Of a stretch of DNA of 64,000 nt, positions 1-9,678 are shown in pieces. A program made the position numbers and the translations under genes. Under the pieces are notes generated by a model, which made no database searches, was not told where the DNA came from, and saw only the letters and a list, made by a program, of their open reading frames with translations. The stretch lies in contig NZ_FQTT01000012.1 in NCBI RefSeq assembly GCF_900098745.1, forward strand, positions 276,156-340,155. Reading direction: 5' to 3'. This DNA comes from Actinomyces glycerinitolerans. Its GTDB lineage: Bacteria; Actinomycetota; Actinomycetes; Actinomycetales; Actinomycetaceae. Each line of letters begins with the position of its first letter. Positions within the stretch are counted from its first letter, which is position 1.

Positions 1-1701
1 CAGCGTGGCGGCCAGCTCGTCGGCGTCGATTCCGAGCTCCTCGCTCTTGGCGGCCACCAGCCGGGCATACATGTCCAGGCGGCCGCGCTCGTGCCGAGCG
101 GCGGCCCGGTCCAACAGCTTGCCGGCCCGGTGCTCGGACACGTCCGCGGGGGAGGGCAGTGTGATCTCCTCCAGGCGGGCGCCGGTCAGGCGCTCGATCT
201 GGCGGAGCTTGCCCTTCTCCTTGGGAGTCAGGAAGGTGACGGCCTCACCGTGGCGGCCGGCGCGGCCGGTGCGGCCGATGCGGTGCACGTAGGCCTCGGC
301 CTCGCGGGGCACGTCGAAGTTGACGACCAGGCCGATGCGGTCCACGTCCAGTCCGCGGGCGGCGACGTCGGTGGCTACCAGCACATCGAGGGTGCCGTTG
401 CGCAGGCGCTCAACCAGCCGCTCGCGCTCGCGCTGAGGCACGTCGCCGGAGATGGCGGCGGCCTGAATGCCGCGGCCGGCCAGCTCGATGGCCACGTCCT
501 CGGCGGTGGACTTGGTGCGCACGAACACGAGGGCGGCCTCGGCATCGGTGACCGCCAGCACGCGTGCGGCCGCCCCGATCTTGTGACGGAAGGGCACCAC
601 CGCGTAGGTCTGGCGGACGGTGTCCACGGTGGAGGCCTGGCGGGAGACCTCCACTCGCACCGGGTTGTCCAGGTGCTGGCGCGCGACCGCCTGGATGGCG
701 GGCGGCATGGTCGCGGAGAACAGGGCGGTGCGGCGCTCGGCCGGAATGGTGGCGGCGATCGTCTCCACGTCCTCGGCGAAGCCCATGCGCAGCATCTCGT
801 CGGCCTCGTCCAGGACGAAGTACTTCACCTCATCCAGGGTCAGAGCGCCCTTCTCGATCAGGTCGATGATGCGCCCGGGCGTGCCCACGACTACTTGCGC
901 ACCGTCCCTGAGCGCCCCGATCTGGGGACCGTACGGGGCGCCGCCGTAGACGGCTACCACGTCGAGCCCGCGGGAGCGGGCGGCCATATCGGTGATCGCC
1001 TCGGCGCTCTGGAGGGCCAACTCACGGGTGGGTGCCAGCACCAGGGCCTGCACCGCTCCGTCATGGGCGTCGACGGCGTCCAGCAGCGGCAGCCCGAAGG
1101 CGGCCGTCTTACCGGTGCCGGTCTGGGCAATACCGACGACGTCGCGGCCGGACAGCAGAACGGGGATCGCCTCGCGCTGGATGGGTGTGGGGGTGGTGTA
1201 GCCCATGTCCTTTACGGCCTTGAGCAGGTCGGCGGGCAGGCCCAGGTCGTCGAAGGTGACGTCCTCGGGCGCGCGGGCGGGCTCGTCCTGCGCGTCCTCG
1301 TCCTGCGCGTCATCGACGAAGGGGGTGTGACCGTCGACATCCTCCTCATCGTCGGCGACGTCGTCGTCGACCTCATCGGACTCGTCGATGTCGGAGTCGG
1401 GGTCCTCGGGATCGGACTCGGGCAGGTTCAGGTCGAAATCGTCGGCCTCGTCCTCGTCCTCCAGGCCCTCGGGGTCCTCCGGAGAGTCGGAGGATGCGGG
1501 CGTGTCGAAGGATGCGGCGGACTGCGGTGAGTCGGGGGTCGAGTGGGGTGCGGCTACCTGGTCGTCGGCGTCGGCGGGGGCGCTTGGAGTGGCGCCGCCG
1601 ATTTCGGCACTGAACAGGTCGTCGATGCCGAGGGCGGAGCCGAAGGTGTTGTCGTCGGAGGGGCCGAAGGGCGCAGATGCCCCAGTCGGGGTGGCTGTCA
1701 T
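1..1701 (-). CDS. DEAD-box ATP-dependent RNA helicase (C-terminus beyond window)
   Basis: An RNA helicase that would unwind or remodel RNA duplexes using ATP in the cytoplasm. The 567 residues visible begin with about 145 very acidic, Asp/Glu/Ser/Pro-rich residues unlike a folded domain. The helicase core follows: Q motif near residues 150-175, Walker A AQTGTGKT at 192-199, PTREL, DEAD at 298-301, a SAT motif, and HRIGRTGR near 470. The ATG at 1701 is the first in-frame start after the upstream spacer. The gene reads off the left edge, so its C-terminal tail, which usually sets RNA specificity in the CsdA/DeaD type, is missing. It could be a cold-shock or ribosome-assembly helicase; the exact subfamily cannot be fixed. 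Confidence 0.93.
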   Translation of the reverse strand, partial: MTATPTGASAPFGPSDDNTFGSALGIDDLFSAEIGGATPSAPADADDQVAAPHSTPDSPQSAASFDTPASSDSPEDPEGLEDEDEADDFDLNLPESDPEDPDSDIDESDEVDDDVADDEEDVDGHTPFVDDAQDEDAQDEPARAPEDVTFDDLGLPADLLKAVKDMGYTTPTPIQREAIPVLLSGRDVVGIAQTGTGKTAAFGLPLLDAVDAHDGAVQALVLAPTRELALQSAEAITDMAARSRGLDVVAVYGGAPYGPQIGALRDGAQVVVGTPGRIIDLIEKGALTLDEVKYFVLDEADEMLRMGFAEDVETIAATIPAERRTALFSATMPPAIQAVARQHLDNPVRVEVSRQASTVDTVRQTYAVVPFRHKIGAAARVLAVTDAEAALVFVRTKSTAEDVAIELAGRGIQAAAISGDVPQRERERLVERLRNGTLDVLVATDVAARGLDVDRIGLVVNFDVPREAEAYVHRIGRTGRAGRHGEAVTFLTPKEKGKLRQIERLTGARLEEITLPSPADVSEHRAGKLLDRAAARHERGRLDMYARLVAAKSEELGIDADELAATL

Positions 1702-2301
1702 CGTCTGTTTCCCGTATCTGGTTCCGCTTGGGGAACCGGTCGCGGAGTGTGGGGGAGACCGGGCGGCCTCCGCTCTTGCCGCGCCGCACCCACCACACTC
1801 GCCCGGCACCCGCGTGGACTTACCGGCGGGGACTTGCGGGCTTCACGTACTAACTCACGGGATCACGCTCGGTGCCGCACAATTGGGGAGCGGCAGAACG
1901 AGCCGCGAACGGGGCTCACAGCACGGATCACTCCTGAGTCATAGCTTACGGACGTATGGTAACGATTTGAGGACTCCCCGCCGCTGCGCGCATCAGGTCA
2001 CACGTGACACCGGTCTCGCGGTGCGGCCCGCGACGCCGTGGTGAACCGAGCCGAATCGGAACGAGCAGGTGAATCCGCCCACGCTCCCGGCATTTCAGTG
2101 TCGCGCAAGCAAATTGGGCGATACTATCGAAACCCGTTGGGGTAGCCCACGGCATTTCCTCCGAGCCCCTGAGGGTCCTGTATGTCAGGATTCCCGAGGC
2201 CGCCCGGAAGTGCATGCGGGCTACGTCCCGTCGACGCCGCGACGGCGATTTTGCCGGCGCGGTTCCGACCAGACCAAGGCCAACAGACGAGTTCCGAATA
2301 G
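1702..2301. other. 600-bp gene-free spacer between divergent genes
   Basis: This spacer separates the leftward helicase from the rightward surface-protein gene and so must hold both promoters. It has small AT-richer patches near 1940-1975 and 2095-2125. On the minus strand the hexamer TAAGCT (1950-1945) could be a -10 box for the helicase, which would give a leader of over 200 nt. I see no convincing ORF, RNA gene or repeat in it. Confidence 0.5.
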
Positions 2302-4278
2302 ATGACCCATCTCCCGCGCCACAGCAAGTCAACCCGCGCGACCCACAGACCAGCGCTGCGGGTCGCGTTCACGGTGCCAGCTGCGCTCGGAGTGATCCTG
2401 GCGACCTCCGTTGGCGCCGGCGCCGCGGTCGCCGTCGGCCACTGGCAGGCGGCCGAGCTTCAGGGCGGGCCGGCCGCAGTGACCGCCAGCGTCACCGCCG
2501 CGATCGGCAACGACGCGGACGGCGAGATGGCCTCTCCCACGCCGGCGCAGGCGGTCTTGGCCGCTCCCGCCGCAACCACGACTCCGCAGCGCGCCGCAGG
2601 CGCGACCGTGACCGTGCGCAACCCCGGCGCCAGTTATGTGTCATCCTCCAGCACCGACCGGCCGGTTCTGGTGTTCTCCGGCTGGCAGGATGCCCAGGGG
2701 CAGCCGCTCGGCAGCGCTGGCAGTGTGTCGGTCCCCGTACAGGTGCGGTTGGTGAGCGCCATCGGCTCGGCACAGTCGGCCACCATCTACCCCGTGTTCA
2801 CCAATGGGCGCTCGGACTACGCCCTGCCCCTGTGGCCCTTCACCCAGGCCATGGACCCGCATGTGGACACCTTCACCATGCAGTGGCGCCGGGCGGCCGA
2901 TCAGGACTGGCAGAGCATCGATACCTTCACCGTCGACGTGCGCCTGCCCGAGGCGACAGCGGGTTCGACCCTCAGCTACGCAGACGGCACGCTGACCGGT
3001 ACGGGCTGGACATTCGGGCGCAGCACCAACATCGGCGGTGCCTTCAAGGTCGCACTGGACGTCACCGACGCCGATGGGCATACCGATTCGGTGACCGTGC
3101 TCGCCGAGTTCTCCGGCAGGCAATTCACCGTCTCCGCGGCGGCCCTGGCTGCCGCCGGCGTAACTGTGGGCGACGGGTACACGATCTCTGCTACGCCCGC
3201 CGGCGGGGCCGCACCCATCGTCGTGCACATCTCCGGCTCGGGTGGCGGGGAGCCGAGCGCCCAGCCGAGCGCGGAACCCACCGCGGTGCCGAGCGTCGAA
3301 CCCACCGTTGTGCCCTCGCCTGCGTCCTCGCAGGCCCCGACGCCGCTGCCGAGCGCCTCACCCACCGCGGAGCCAACGGCTGCGCCCAGCACCGCACCCG
3401 CCGTAGAGCCAACCGCTCAGGCGTCGGCGGAGCCCACCACTTCCCCCGTCCCAACTACTCCGGGGACTGCGACGGTACCCACTGCGGCAGCGGTCGCGCC
3501 GACGCCGGCGGCCACACCGCGGGCGGCCGCGACCGGCACCGCGGCGGAGCATCCGGGCGGCCAGGGCACGGGTGGCCCGTCGAGTGCCGGCTCGGCGACC
3601 GCAGTTAATCCCCGCTCTGGGTTTGAGGTTCTCAACGAGGGCGTCGACGTCGACCCCTTGGTCGTGCAGGTGCCCTCCACCACCGGGGCACCGGGGTCGG
3701 CTGCAGCCGCCGTTGACGCGGGCACGTCCGTCGATGCGGCGGCGGAACCAGCGGCCACCGACGCGAACGTACGGCCGAGCACCGCCCCGGCGTCCCCCGT
3801 GCGGAGCCCCAATGAACTGGTACCCGGTAACGCCGGTTCCCTATCGGGCACCCGTGAAGGCACCACCATCACCCTGTTCTTCCCGTCGGCGAAGGTCGAG
3901 GAGGGCGACTGGGTGGCCGTATTCGTCTACCCCGGCGCCACCACCGGCGGGTGGGTCCAGGTTGACGCAGACAATTCCGTGTCGCTGGACATCTCCACGC
4001 TGGATCCGGGCAGTTACAAGATTGCCGTAGGGGACCGCGATTCCCAACTGCTGGGCTGGGCCCAGTTGGAAATCACCGAGCCTGCGAACGACGAGGGCGG
4101 TGAACCCGCAGGCGTAACCCTGCTCACAGGCGAGGACCTGGCCGATCACAGTGCGCTGGGCGCCGACGGGTGGAAACTCGCCGGTGCAGCGGGACTGCTC
4201 GTGATCGGTGCGGCGTCATTCATACTGCTCGCGGTTCCCACGTTCGGCGGCGCAAAGACACGAGTCCGCAGCAGATAA
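2302..4278 (+). CDS. Membrane-anchored cell-surface protein with Pro/Ser/Thr/Ala-rich stalk
   Basis: A 658-residue secreted surface protein of unknown function. A basic N-terminus and hydrophobic stretch (about residues 20-47) form a signal peptide or anchor. Residues of about 90-310 look like beta-rich extracellular domains. They are followed by a low-complexity linker rich in PSAEPT/PSVEPT-like repeats (about 312-410), another globular region (about 500-590), one C-terminal transmembrane helix and a short basic tail (TRVRSR). No LPXTG motif precedes the helix, so anchoring is probably by the membrane rather than by sortase. A stop codon directly precedes the ATG, so the start cannot lie further upstream, although no good Shine-Dalgarno is visible. 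It is followed by a smaller protein of the same architecture. Confidence 0.75.
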   Translation: MTHLPRHSKSTRATHRPALRVAFTVPAALGVILATSVGAGAAVAVGHWQAAELQGGPAAVTASVTAAIGNDADGEMASPTPAQAVLAAPAATTTPQRAAGATVTVRNPGASYVSSSSTDRPVLVFSGWQDAQGQPLGSAGSVSVPVQVRLVSAIGSAQSATIYPVFTNGRSDYALPLWPFTQAMDPHVDTFTMQWRRAADQDWQSIDTFTVDVRLPEATAGSTLSYADGTLTGTGWTFGRSTNIGGAFKVALDVTDADGHTDSVTVLAEFSGRQFTVSAAALAAAGVTVGDGYTISATPAGGAAPIVVHISGSGGGEPSAQPSAEPTAVPSVEPTVVPSPASSQAPTPLPSASPTAEPTAAPSTAPAVEPTAQASAEPTTSPVPTTPGTATVPTAAAVAPTPAATPRAAATGTAAEHPGGQGTGGPSSAGSATAVNPRSGFEVLNEGVDVDPLVVQVPSTTGAPGSAAAAVDAGTSVDAAAEPAATDANVRPSTAPASPVRSPNELVPGNAGSLSGTREGTTITLFFPSAKVEEGDWVAVFVYPGATTGGWVQVDADNSVSLDISTLDPGSYKIAVGDRDSQLLGWAQLEITEPANDEGGEPAGVTLLTGEDLADHSALGADGWKLAGAAGLLVIGAASFILLAVPTFGGAKTRVRSR

Positions 4279-4318
4279 CATGTATGCTCGTTACAGTCGG
4301 GTAACGGGAGGAGGGGCC

Positions 4319-5032
4319 GTGCCACGTGCATGGTTGCGGACGCTGGTGGTGCTGATAGCCACGGCGCTCGTTCTGCTGCCCTCCGTCGGCGCACAGGCCG
4401 ACACATTCACGGGCGATTCGACCACCGGTACCGCCTCCACCGTGAGTCCGTCCACCATCGCCGTCGGCGGCACCTTGAGTTTCACGCTTTCAGGCTTCCC
4501 CCAGGGAGCCGAAGTCGCGATCCTCATCGACGACGCCGACCCCGGCCCAGGCGGTCAGCCCGGTGTGGTCGGCGAGTTGACCGTGGGTGAAGACGGCACC
4601 TACGCCGGCGCGGTCGAGTTGCCTGCCGATGTGGCCAAGGGCGCCCACTGGCTGCGCTTCATAGTGACGGCGGGGGAGGACATTCCGACCAACACCGTGC
4701 GCACTCTGGACTACACCAACAAGAGCCCCTACTTCACCGTCGCGGACGTCACCATCATTGGCGGGGGAGCCTCCACGGTGCCCTCCACGCCAACGCCCAC
4801 CACCGTCGCCACCCCCTCGGTCGAGCCCACCGCCCCCGCCGTCGCCGCCGGCGGCGACTCGGGAGACGCCGGCGCCGCAAGGACCGGCTGGGCCTCGGTC
4901 TCACTGCCGGTGGTAACCACAGTGCTGCTCGCGCTGGCGGCGGTGCTGCTGGTATTGAGCGTGATCATGCTGATCGAGCGCCGTCGCCTGCTCGCCTACG
5001 AGCGCGAGCTCGAATACGCGGCCAGGCGCTGA
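4319..5032 (+). CDS. Secreted/membrane-anchored surface protein, companion of the preceding gene
   Basis: A 237-residue protein with a signal peptide (about residues 5-26, ending near AQA), a compact Ig-like beta domain starting [20 protein letters not shown], a short Pro/Thr linker, a C-terminal transmembrane helix (about 195-220) and a charged cytoplasmic tail ending ELEYAARR. The GTG at 4319 is chosen because GGAGGAGG lies 5 nt upstream; an in-frame ATG at 4283 has no such site. It starts 40 bp after the larger surface protein and shares its layout, so the two probably act together at the envelope. No LPXTG is present. Function is unknown. Confidence 0.75.
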   Translation: MPRAWLRTLVVLIATALVLLPSVGAQADTFTGDSTTGTASTVSPSTIAVGGTLSFTLSGFPQGAEVAILIDDADPGPGGQPGVVGELTVGEDGTYAGAVELPADVAKGAHWLRFIVTAGEDIPTNTVRTLDYTNKSPYFTVADVTIIGGGASTVPSTPTPTTVATPSVEPTAPAVAAGGDSGDAGAARTGWASVSLPVVTTVLLALAAVLLVLSVIMLIERRRLLAYERELEYAARR

Positions 5033-5035
5033 ATG

Positions 5036-5051
5036 CGCCGGGCGCCCGGCG
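5036..5051. terminator. GC palindrome after the surface-protein genes, abutting the aspS promoter
   Basis: A perfect 16-bp palindrome, CGCCGGGCGCCCGGCG, lies 4 bp after the stop of the second surface gene. It could end that transcription unit, although no T-run follows. TAGTAT at 5052-5057 directly after it fits a -10 box for aspS, with a leader of roughly 70 nt. Confidence 0.4.
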
Positions 5052-5136
5052 TAGTATCGCCGCCGGCGCCCGCCCGTCTCGCGGTGCGCCCCGCCGGACG
5101 CCGGCTCAGCGTCCCCAACGGAAGGAAAACAGCACC

Positions 5137-6912
5137 GTGATGCGAACCCGTGATGCAGGGACTCTGCGCGCAGCCGACATCGGAGAAGTCGTCACCCTCG
5201 CCGGATGGGTGGATCGCCGCCGTGACCACGGCGGTGTCGCCTTCATTGATCTGCGTGATGCCTCCGGCATCGCCCAGGTCGTCATCCGTGAGGAGGTCGC
5301 CCACGACCTGCGCGCCGAGTACGTGCTCCAGGTGACCGGTGAGGTCTCCGCACGCCCCGACGGCAATGCCAACCCCAACCTGCCCACCGGGGAGATCGAG
5401 GTTGTCGTCTCCGACGTCGAGATCCTCAATCCCGCGGCGGCGCTGCCCTTCCAGGTCTCCGACCATGCCGAGGATTCCGGTCAGGTGGGGGAGGAGACCC
5501 GCCTGAAGTACCGCTACCTCGATCTGCGCCGCACCCCGATGCAGCATGCCATGCGGCTGCGCGCCAAGGTGTCTCAGGCCGCCCGGCGCGTGCTGGACGG
5601 CCACAACTTCGTGGAGATCGAGACGCCCACGCTGACCCGCTCCACCCCGGAGGGCGCCCGTGACTTCCTGGTGCCCGCGCGCCTCGCACCGGGGTCCTGG
5701 TACGCCCTGCCGCAAAGCCCCCAGCTGTTCAAGCAGCTGCTCATGGTGGCCGGCATGGAGCGCTACTACCAGATCGCCCGCTGTTACCGCGACGAGGACT
5801 TCCGCGCGGACCGCCAGCCGGAGTTCACCCAGCTGGACGTCGAGATGAGCTTCGTCGACCAGGAGGACGTCATCGCCGTAGCCGAGGACGTCCTGAAGGA
5901 AGTATGGGCGCTGATCGACTACGAACTGCCCACCCCGATTCCGCGCATGACCTATCGCGACGCCATGGAGCGCTACGGCACCGACAAGCCGGACCTGCGC
6001 TTCGGACTCGAGCTGGTGGACCTGACCGAGTTCTTCAAGGACACCACCTTCCGGGTCTTCCAGAACCCCTATGTCGGCGCCGTGGTCATGCCTGGTGGGG
6101 CTTCGCAATCCCGTCGCACCTTCGACGCCTGGCAGGAGTGGGCCCGCCAGCGCGGAGCCCGCGGCCTGGCCTACGTGACGGTCGCCGAGGACGGCACTCT
6201 CGGCGGGCCGGTCGCCAAGAACATCACCGACGCCGAGCGCGCCGGCCTCGCGCAGGCCGCCGGGGCCAAGCCGGGAGACTGCATCTTCTTCGCCTCCGGC
6301 ACCGTGGATGCCTCCCGGGCCCTGCTGGGTGCCGCGCGCCTGGAAATCGGCAAGCGCTGCGGCCTGATCGACGACAACGCCTGGTCCTTCGTGTGGGTGG
6401 TGGACGCGCCCCTGTTCAAGCCGTCGGCCGAGGCCAAGGCCGAAGGCGATGTGGCCCTGGGCAAGTCCGCCTGGACGGCGGTTCACCACGCGTTCACCTC
6501 GCCCAAGCCGGAGTGCCTGGACACCTTCGACACCGACCCCGGTTCGGCGCTCGCATACGCCTACGACATCGTGTGCAACGGCAACGAGATCGGTGGTGGC
6601 TCCATCCGTATCCACCGCCGTGACGTGCAGGAGCGCGTCTTCAAGGTCATGGGGATCGGGCCGGAGGAGGCGCAGGAGAAGTTCGGCTTTCTGCTGGACG
6701 CCTTCAAGTTCGGCGCCCCGCCGCACGGCGGCATCGCCTTCGGCTGGGACCGCATCGTGTCCCTGCTGACCCACGCGGACTCCATCCGCGACGTGATCGC
6801 CTTCCCGAAGTCCGGCGGCGGCTACGACCCGCTCACCGACGCGCCCGCGCCGATCACACCCGAGCAGCGCAAGGAGGCCGGCGTCGACGCCGTCCCGGAC
6901 GCCGACGTCTGA
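5137..6912 (+). CDS. aspS: Aspartyl-tRNA synthetase
   Basis: Charges tRNA-Asp with aspartate (possibly also tRNA-Asn, if an amidotransferase exists elsewhere). The 591 residues contain an N-terminal OB-fold anticodon-binding domain ([22 protein letters not shown]), class II motif 2 ([19 protein letters not shown]), the bacterial GAD insertion and motif 3 ([10 protein letters not shown]). Length and domain order are typical of bacterial AspRS. The start is GTG 5137, immediately followed by ATG 5140; AAGGAAA upstream could serve either. It stands alone between the surface genes and the ABC importer, with its own probable promoter at 5052-5057. Confidence 0.97.
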   Translation: MMRTRDAGTLRAADIGEVVTLAGWVDRRRDHGGVAFIDLRDASGIAQVVIREEVAHDLRAEYVLQVTGEVSARPDGNANPNLPTGEIEVVVSDVEILNPAAALPFQVSDHAEDSGQVGEETRLKYRYLDLRRTPMQHAMRLRAKVSQAARRVLDGHNFVEIETPTLTRSTPEGARDFLVPARLAPGSWYALPQSPQLFKQLLMVAGMERYYQIARCYRDEDFRADRQPEFTQLDVEMSFVDQEDVIAVAEDVLKEVWALIDYELPTPIPRMTYRDAMERYGTDKPDLRFGLELVDLTEFFKDTTFRVFQNPYVGAVVMPGGASQSRRTFDAWQEWARQRGARGLAYVTVAEDGTLGGPVAKNITDAERAGLAQAAGAKPGDCIFFASGTVDASRALLGAARLEIGKRCGLIDDNAWSFVWVVDAPLFKPSAEAKAEGDVALGKSAWTAVHHAFTSPKPECLDTFDTDPGSALAYAYDIVCNGNEIGGGSIRIHRRDVQERVFKVMGIGPEEAQEKFGFLLDAFKFGAPPHGGIAFGWDRIVSLLTHADSIRDVIAFPKSGGGYDPLTDAPAPITPEQRKEAGVDAVPDADV

Positions 6913-6921
6913 CAATCTGAT

Positions 6922-6948
6922 TTGTTACCACGTCGACGTGTGTATTCT
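6922..6948 (+). promoter_or_regulatory. Candidate promoter of the peptide ABC importer with a 12-bp palindromic operator
   Basis: TTGTTA (6922-6927) and TATTCT (6943-6948) could be -35 and -10 boxes, 15 bp apart, which is short. The spacer holds the perfect 12-bp palindrome CACGTCGACGTG (6929-6940). A dimeric regulator bound there would block RNA polymerase. The importer gene starts about 115 bp downstream. The promoter is inferred; the palindrome is plain in the sequence. Confidence 0.45.
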
Positions 6949-7061
6949 CAGGCGCATGTGAATAGTCTCAGCCGTCGATGTGGCAGCATCGGCGCCTGCA
7001 CGCGTCACCGCGGACGCGCCGACGCGCTCACTCCAACCGGTACAACCACCATAGAGGACCG

Positions 7062-8675
7062 ATGAACACCACAACTGTCATCTCGCGCCGCGCCTTCGGC
7101 ATTGGGGCGGCCTCAACGGCCGTGCTGTTGTCACTGGCCGCATGCGGATCCAACAACACCTCCGACGACTCGACCGCAGGCAATCCCGTGCTCGCCTACG
7201 GCACCGAGCCGCAGAATCCGCTGATTCCCTCCAACACCAACGAGGTTGGCGGCGGACGCATCGTTGATCTGCTCTTCGCCGGCCTGTACAGCTACGACGC
7301 CGACGGCGGCATCGTCAACGAGGTCGCCAAGGACGTCACCACCGAAGACAACCAGACCTTCACCGTCACTCTCAACGAGGGCTGGACCTTCTCCGACGGC
7401 ACACCCGTCACCGCCGACTCCTTCATCAATGCGTGGAACTACGGCGCAAAGGCCTCCAACGCGCATCTGTCCAACTACTTCTACGAGCCCATTGAGGGGT
7501 TCTCGGAGGAGAAGGACTCGGAGCTGACGGGCCTGAAGAAGGTCTCCGACACCGAGTTCACCATTACTCTGACCGAGCCGCAGTCGGACTTCCCACTGCG
7601 CCTGGGCTACTCCGCCTTCTACCCGCTGCCGGAGTCCGCCTACGACGACATCGACGCCTTCGGACAGAACCCGGTGGGTAACGGCCCCTACACGCTGTCC
7701 AGCTGGACCCACAACGATCGGGCCGAGCTGGTTGCCAACCCCGACTACACCGGCCCGCGCAAGGCCGTCAACGACGGCGTCACCTTCGTGTTCTACACCG
7801 ACTATGACGCTGCCTACGCGGATCTGCAGTCCGATGCCGTCGACGTCCTGGACGCCATTCCGGACTCCGCCCTGGCCACCTTCAAGGACGACCTGGGCGA
7901 CCGGGCGGTCAACCAGCCCGGCGCCGTCGTCCAGTGCTTCTCCATCGACGTCGACTCCGAGCACTTCAAGATGGACGAGGAGGGACGTCTGCGCCGCAAG
8001 GCCCTATCGCTGGCCATCAACCGACAGGAGATCTGCGACACCATCTACAACGAGACCCGCACACCGGCCTCCGACTTCACCTCGCCGGTGATCGAGGGCT
8101 GGACCGCGGACGTCGAGGGCAATGAGGTGGTCGCCTACGATCCCGACGCGGCGAAGGAGGCATGGGCGGCCGCAGACGCCATCAGCCCCTTCGAGGGCGA
8201 ATTCACGATCGCCTACAATGCCGACGGCCCGCACAAGACCTGGGTGGACGCGGTGTGCAACTCTATTAAGAACACCCTCGGCATCGAGGCCTCCGGCAAC
8301 TCCTACCCCACCTTCCGGGAGTTGCGCGACGACATCAATGCCCGCACCATCAAGTCGGGCTTCCGCACCGGTTGGCAGGCCGACTACCCGTCCATGTCCA
8401 ACTTCCTTGGCGCCGTTTTTCAGACAGGAGCCGGTTCCAACGATGCCCACTACTCCAACTCGGAGTTCGATGATCTGCTGAACCAGGCGGCGCAGACCAC
8501 GGACGCGGACGAAGCGCTGAACCTGTACGAACAGGCACAGACGCTGCTGTTCGCTGACCTGCCGGCCATTCCGCTGTGGTACCAGAACGGCTTCGGCGGT
8601 TACTCGACCCTGGTGTCCGACGTCAAGTGGGGCTGGAACTCTGTTCCGCTCTACTACGCCATCAGCAAGGCCTGA
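7062..8675 (+). CDS. ABC importer substrate-binding lipoprotein, peptide family (SBP family 5)
   Basis: Extracytoplasmic receptor of an oligopeptide-type importer. The 537-residue protein starts at ATG 7062 after AGAGGACCG. It carries SRRAF in its signal peptide, compatible with Tat export, and a lipobox LAAC with Cys28 as the acylated residue. The mature part fits the OppA/DppA class: a GTEPQNPLIPSNTNEVGGG start, GWTFSDGTPVTADSFINAWNY, and NGPYTLSSW. It is followed by two permeases and a double ATPase, so the importer is complete. A strong hairpin after the stop could keep this receptor more abundant than the permeases. The ligand (peptide, nickel or other) cannot be told from sequence. Confidence 0.92.
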   Translation: MNTTTVISRRAFGIGAASTAVLLSLAACGSNNTSDDSTAGNPVLAYGTEPQNPLIPSNTNEVGGGRIVDLLFAGLYSYDADGGIVNEVAKDVTTEDNQTFTVTLNEGWTFSDGTPVTADSFINAWNYGAKASNAHLSNYFYEPIEGFSEEKDSELTGLKKVSDTEFTITLTEPQSDFPLRLGYSAFYPLPESAYDDIDAFGQNPVGNGPYTLSSWTHNDRAELVANPDYTGPRKAVNDGVTFVFYTDYDAAYADLQSDAVDVLDAIPDSALATFKDDLGDRAVNQPGAVVQCFSIDVDSEHFKMDEEGRLRRKALSLAINRQEICDTIYNETRTPASDFTSPVIEGWTADVEGNEVVAYDPDAAKEAWAAADAISPFEGEFTIAYNADGPHKTWVDAVCNSIKNTLGIEASGNSYPTFRELRDDINARTIKSGFRTGWQADYPSMSNFLGAVFQTGAGSNDAHYSNSEFDDLLNQAAQTTDADEALNLYEQAQTLLFADLPAIPLWYQNGFGGYSTLVSDVKWGWNSVPLYYAISKA

Positions 8676-8683
8676 CATTCCCA

Positions 8684-8723
8684 GCTGTCGGGGCCGGACG
8701 GGCGCCCGTCCGGCCCCGACAGC
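8684..8723. terminator. Intra-operon hairpin after the binding-protein gene
   Basis: A near-perfect inverted repeat with two 19-base arms and only 2 nt at the centre lies 8 bp after the receptor stop codon and 28 bp before the first permease. Such hairpins in opp-type operons either stabilise the upstream mRNA or stop part of transcription. There is no T-run, so a stabilising or attenuating role is more likely than full termination. Confidence 0.65.
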
Positions 8724-8751
8724 ATGGACACCACTCACCGGAAGACTCACT

Positions 8752-9678
8752 ATGCTCCGCTATGTTGGACGCAGACTCTTGCAGATGATTCCCGTGTTCT
8801 TCGGGGCCACCTTCCTGATCTACGCCATGGTCTTCGCACTGCCCGGCGACCCTGTTGCCGCCCTGGGCGGGGAACGCGCCCTGTCGGACGCCGTCGTCGC
8901 CCAGATCCGGGCCGAATACCACCTGGATCAGCCCTTCATAGTGCAATACCTGCTGTACATCAAGGGCATCTTCACCGGCGACTTCGGCACCACCTTCTCC
9001 CACCAGCCCGTCTCCGAAGTGATGGCGCAGGCCTTCCCCGTCACCATAAAACTGGCGGTGATGGCGTTGGTGCTGGAAGGCGTCTTCGGAATCATCATCG
9101 GAACGCTGGCCGGACTGCGCCGCGGAGGCGCATTCGACGCCACGGTGCTGGTCCTGTCCATGACGGTGATCGCCGTTCCCACCTTCGTCATCGGCTTCGT
9201 GCTGCAGTTCCTCATCGGCATCAAGGCCGGCTGGCTGCCGGTGACGGCGGGAAGCAATCCTGGCGTAAGGGACCTGCTCATGCCCGCCATGGTGCTGTCG
9301 GCCGTTTCCTTCGCCTATGTACTGCGGCTGACCCGCACCTCCGTGGGAGAAAACCTGGCGGCGGACTACGTGCGCACTGCCCGCGCCAAGGGGATCTCAG
9401 AACGTCGCGTGGTTACTCACCACATTCTGCGCAACTCACTGATACCGGTGGTGACCTTCCTGGGGGCAGACCTGGGCGCGCTCATGGGCGGTGCCATCGT
9501 TACCGAAGGAATCTTCAACATTCACGGCGTCGGTGGAACCCTGTATCGGGCGATCCTTCAAGGGCAGGGCACAACCGTGGTGTCCTTCACCACCGTGCTC
9601 GTGCTCGTCTTCATCATTTCCAACCTACTCGTGGACCTGCTCTACGCCGCCCTCGACCCGAGGATCCGCTATGCCTGA
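8752..9678 (+). CDS. ABC importer permease, OppB/DppB type
   Basis: First membrane subunit of the importer, 308 residues. It has an N-terminal helix (LLQMIPVFFGATFLIYAMVF), the DPV..LGG region typical of DppB/OppB proteins, six predicted transmembrane helices, and the EAA loop with RTARAKGISERRVVTHHILRNSL that contacts the ATPases. GGAAG lies upstream of the ATG. Its stop overlaps the start of the next permease by 8 bp, which supports translational coupling and equal amounts of both. Confidence 0.93.
   Translation: MLRYVGRRLLQMIPVFFGATFLIYAMVFALPGDPVAALGGERALSDAVVAQIRAEYHLDQPFIVQYLLYIKGIFTGDFGTTFSHQPVSEVMAQAFPVTIKLAVMALVLEGVFGIIIGTLAGLRRGGAFDATVLVLSMTVIAVPTFVIGFVLQFLIGIKAGWLPVTAGSNPGVRDLLMPAMVLSAVSFAYVLRLTRTSVGENLAADYVRTARAKGISERRVVTHHILRNSLIPVVTFLGADLGALMGGAIVTEGIFNIHGVGGTLYRAILQGQGTTVVSFTTVLVLVFIISNLLVDLLYAALDPRIRYA

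Noticed and set aside
91..1530. Long open frame opposite the DEAD-box helicase
   Set aside because: It is Gly/Val/Leu-rich without family motifs and lies antisense to a clear helicase; such frames arise from the GC-rich third codon positions.
1702..2301. Short frames in the left spacer (for example near 1946-2332)
   Set aside because: No ribosome site, no motif, and different frames are open on both strands as expected for this GC content.
4996..6915. 639-codon frame on the minus strand
   Set aside because: It is fully antisense to aspS, whose motifs are unambiguous.
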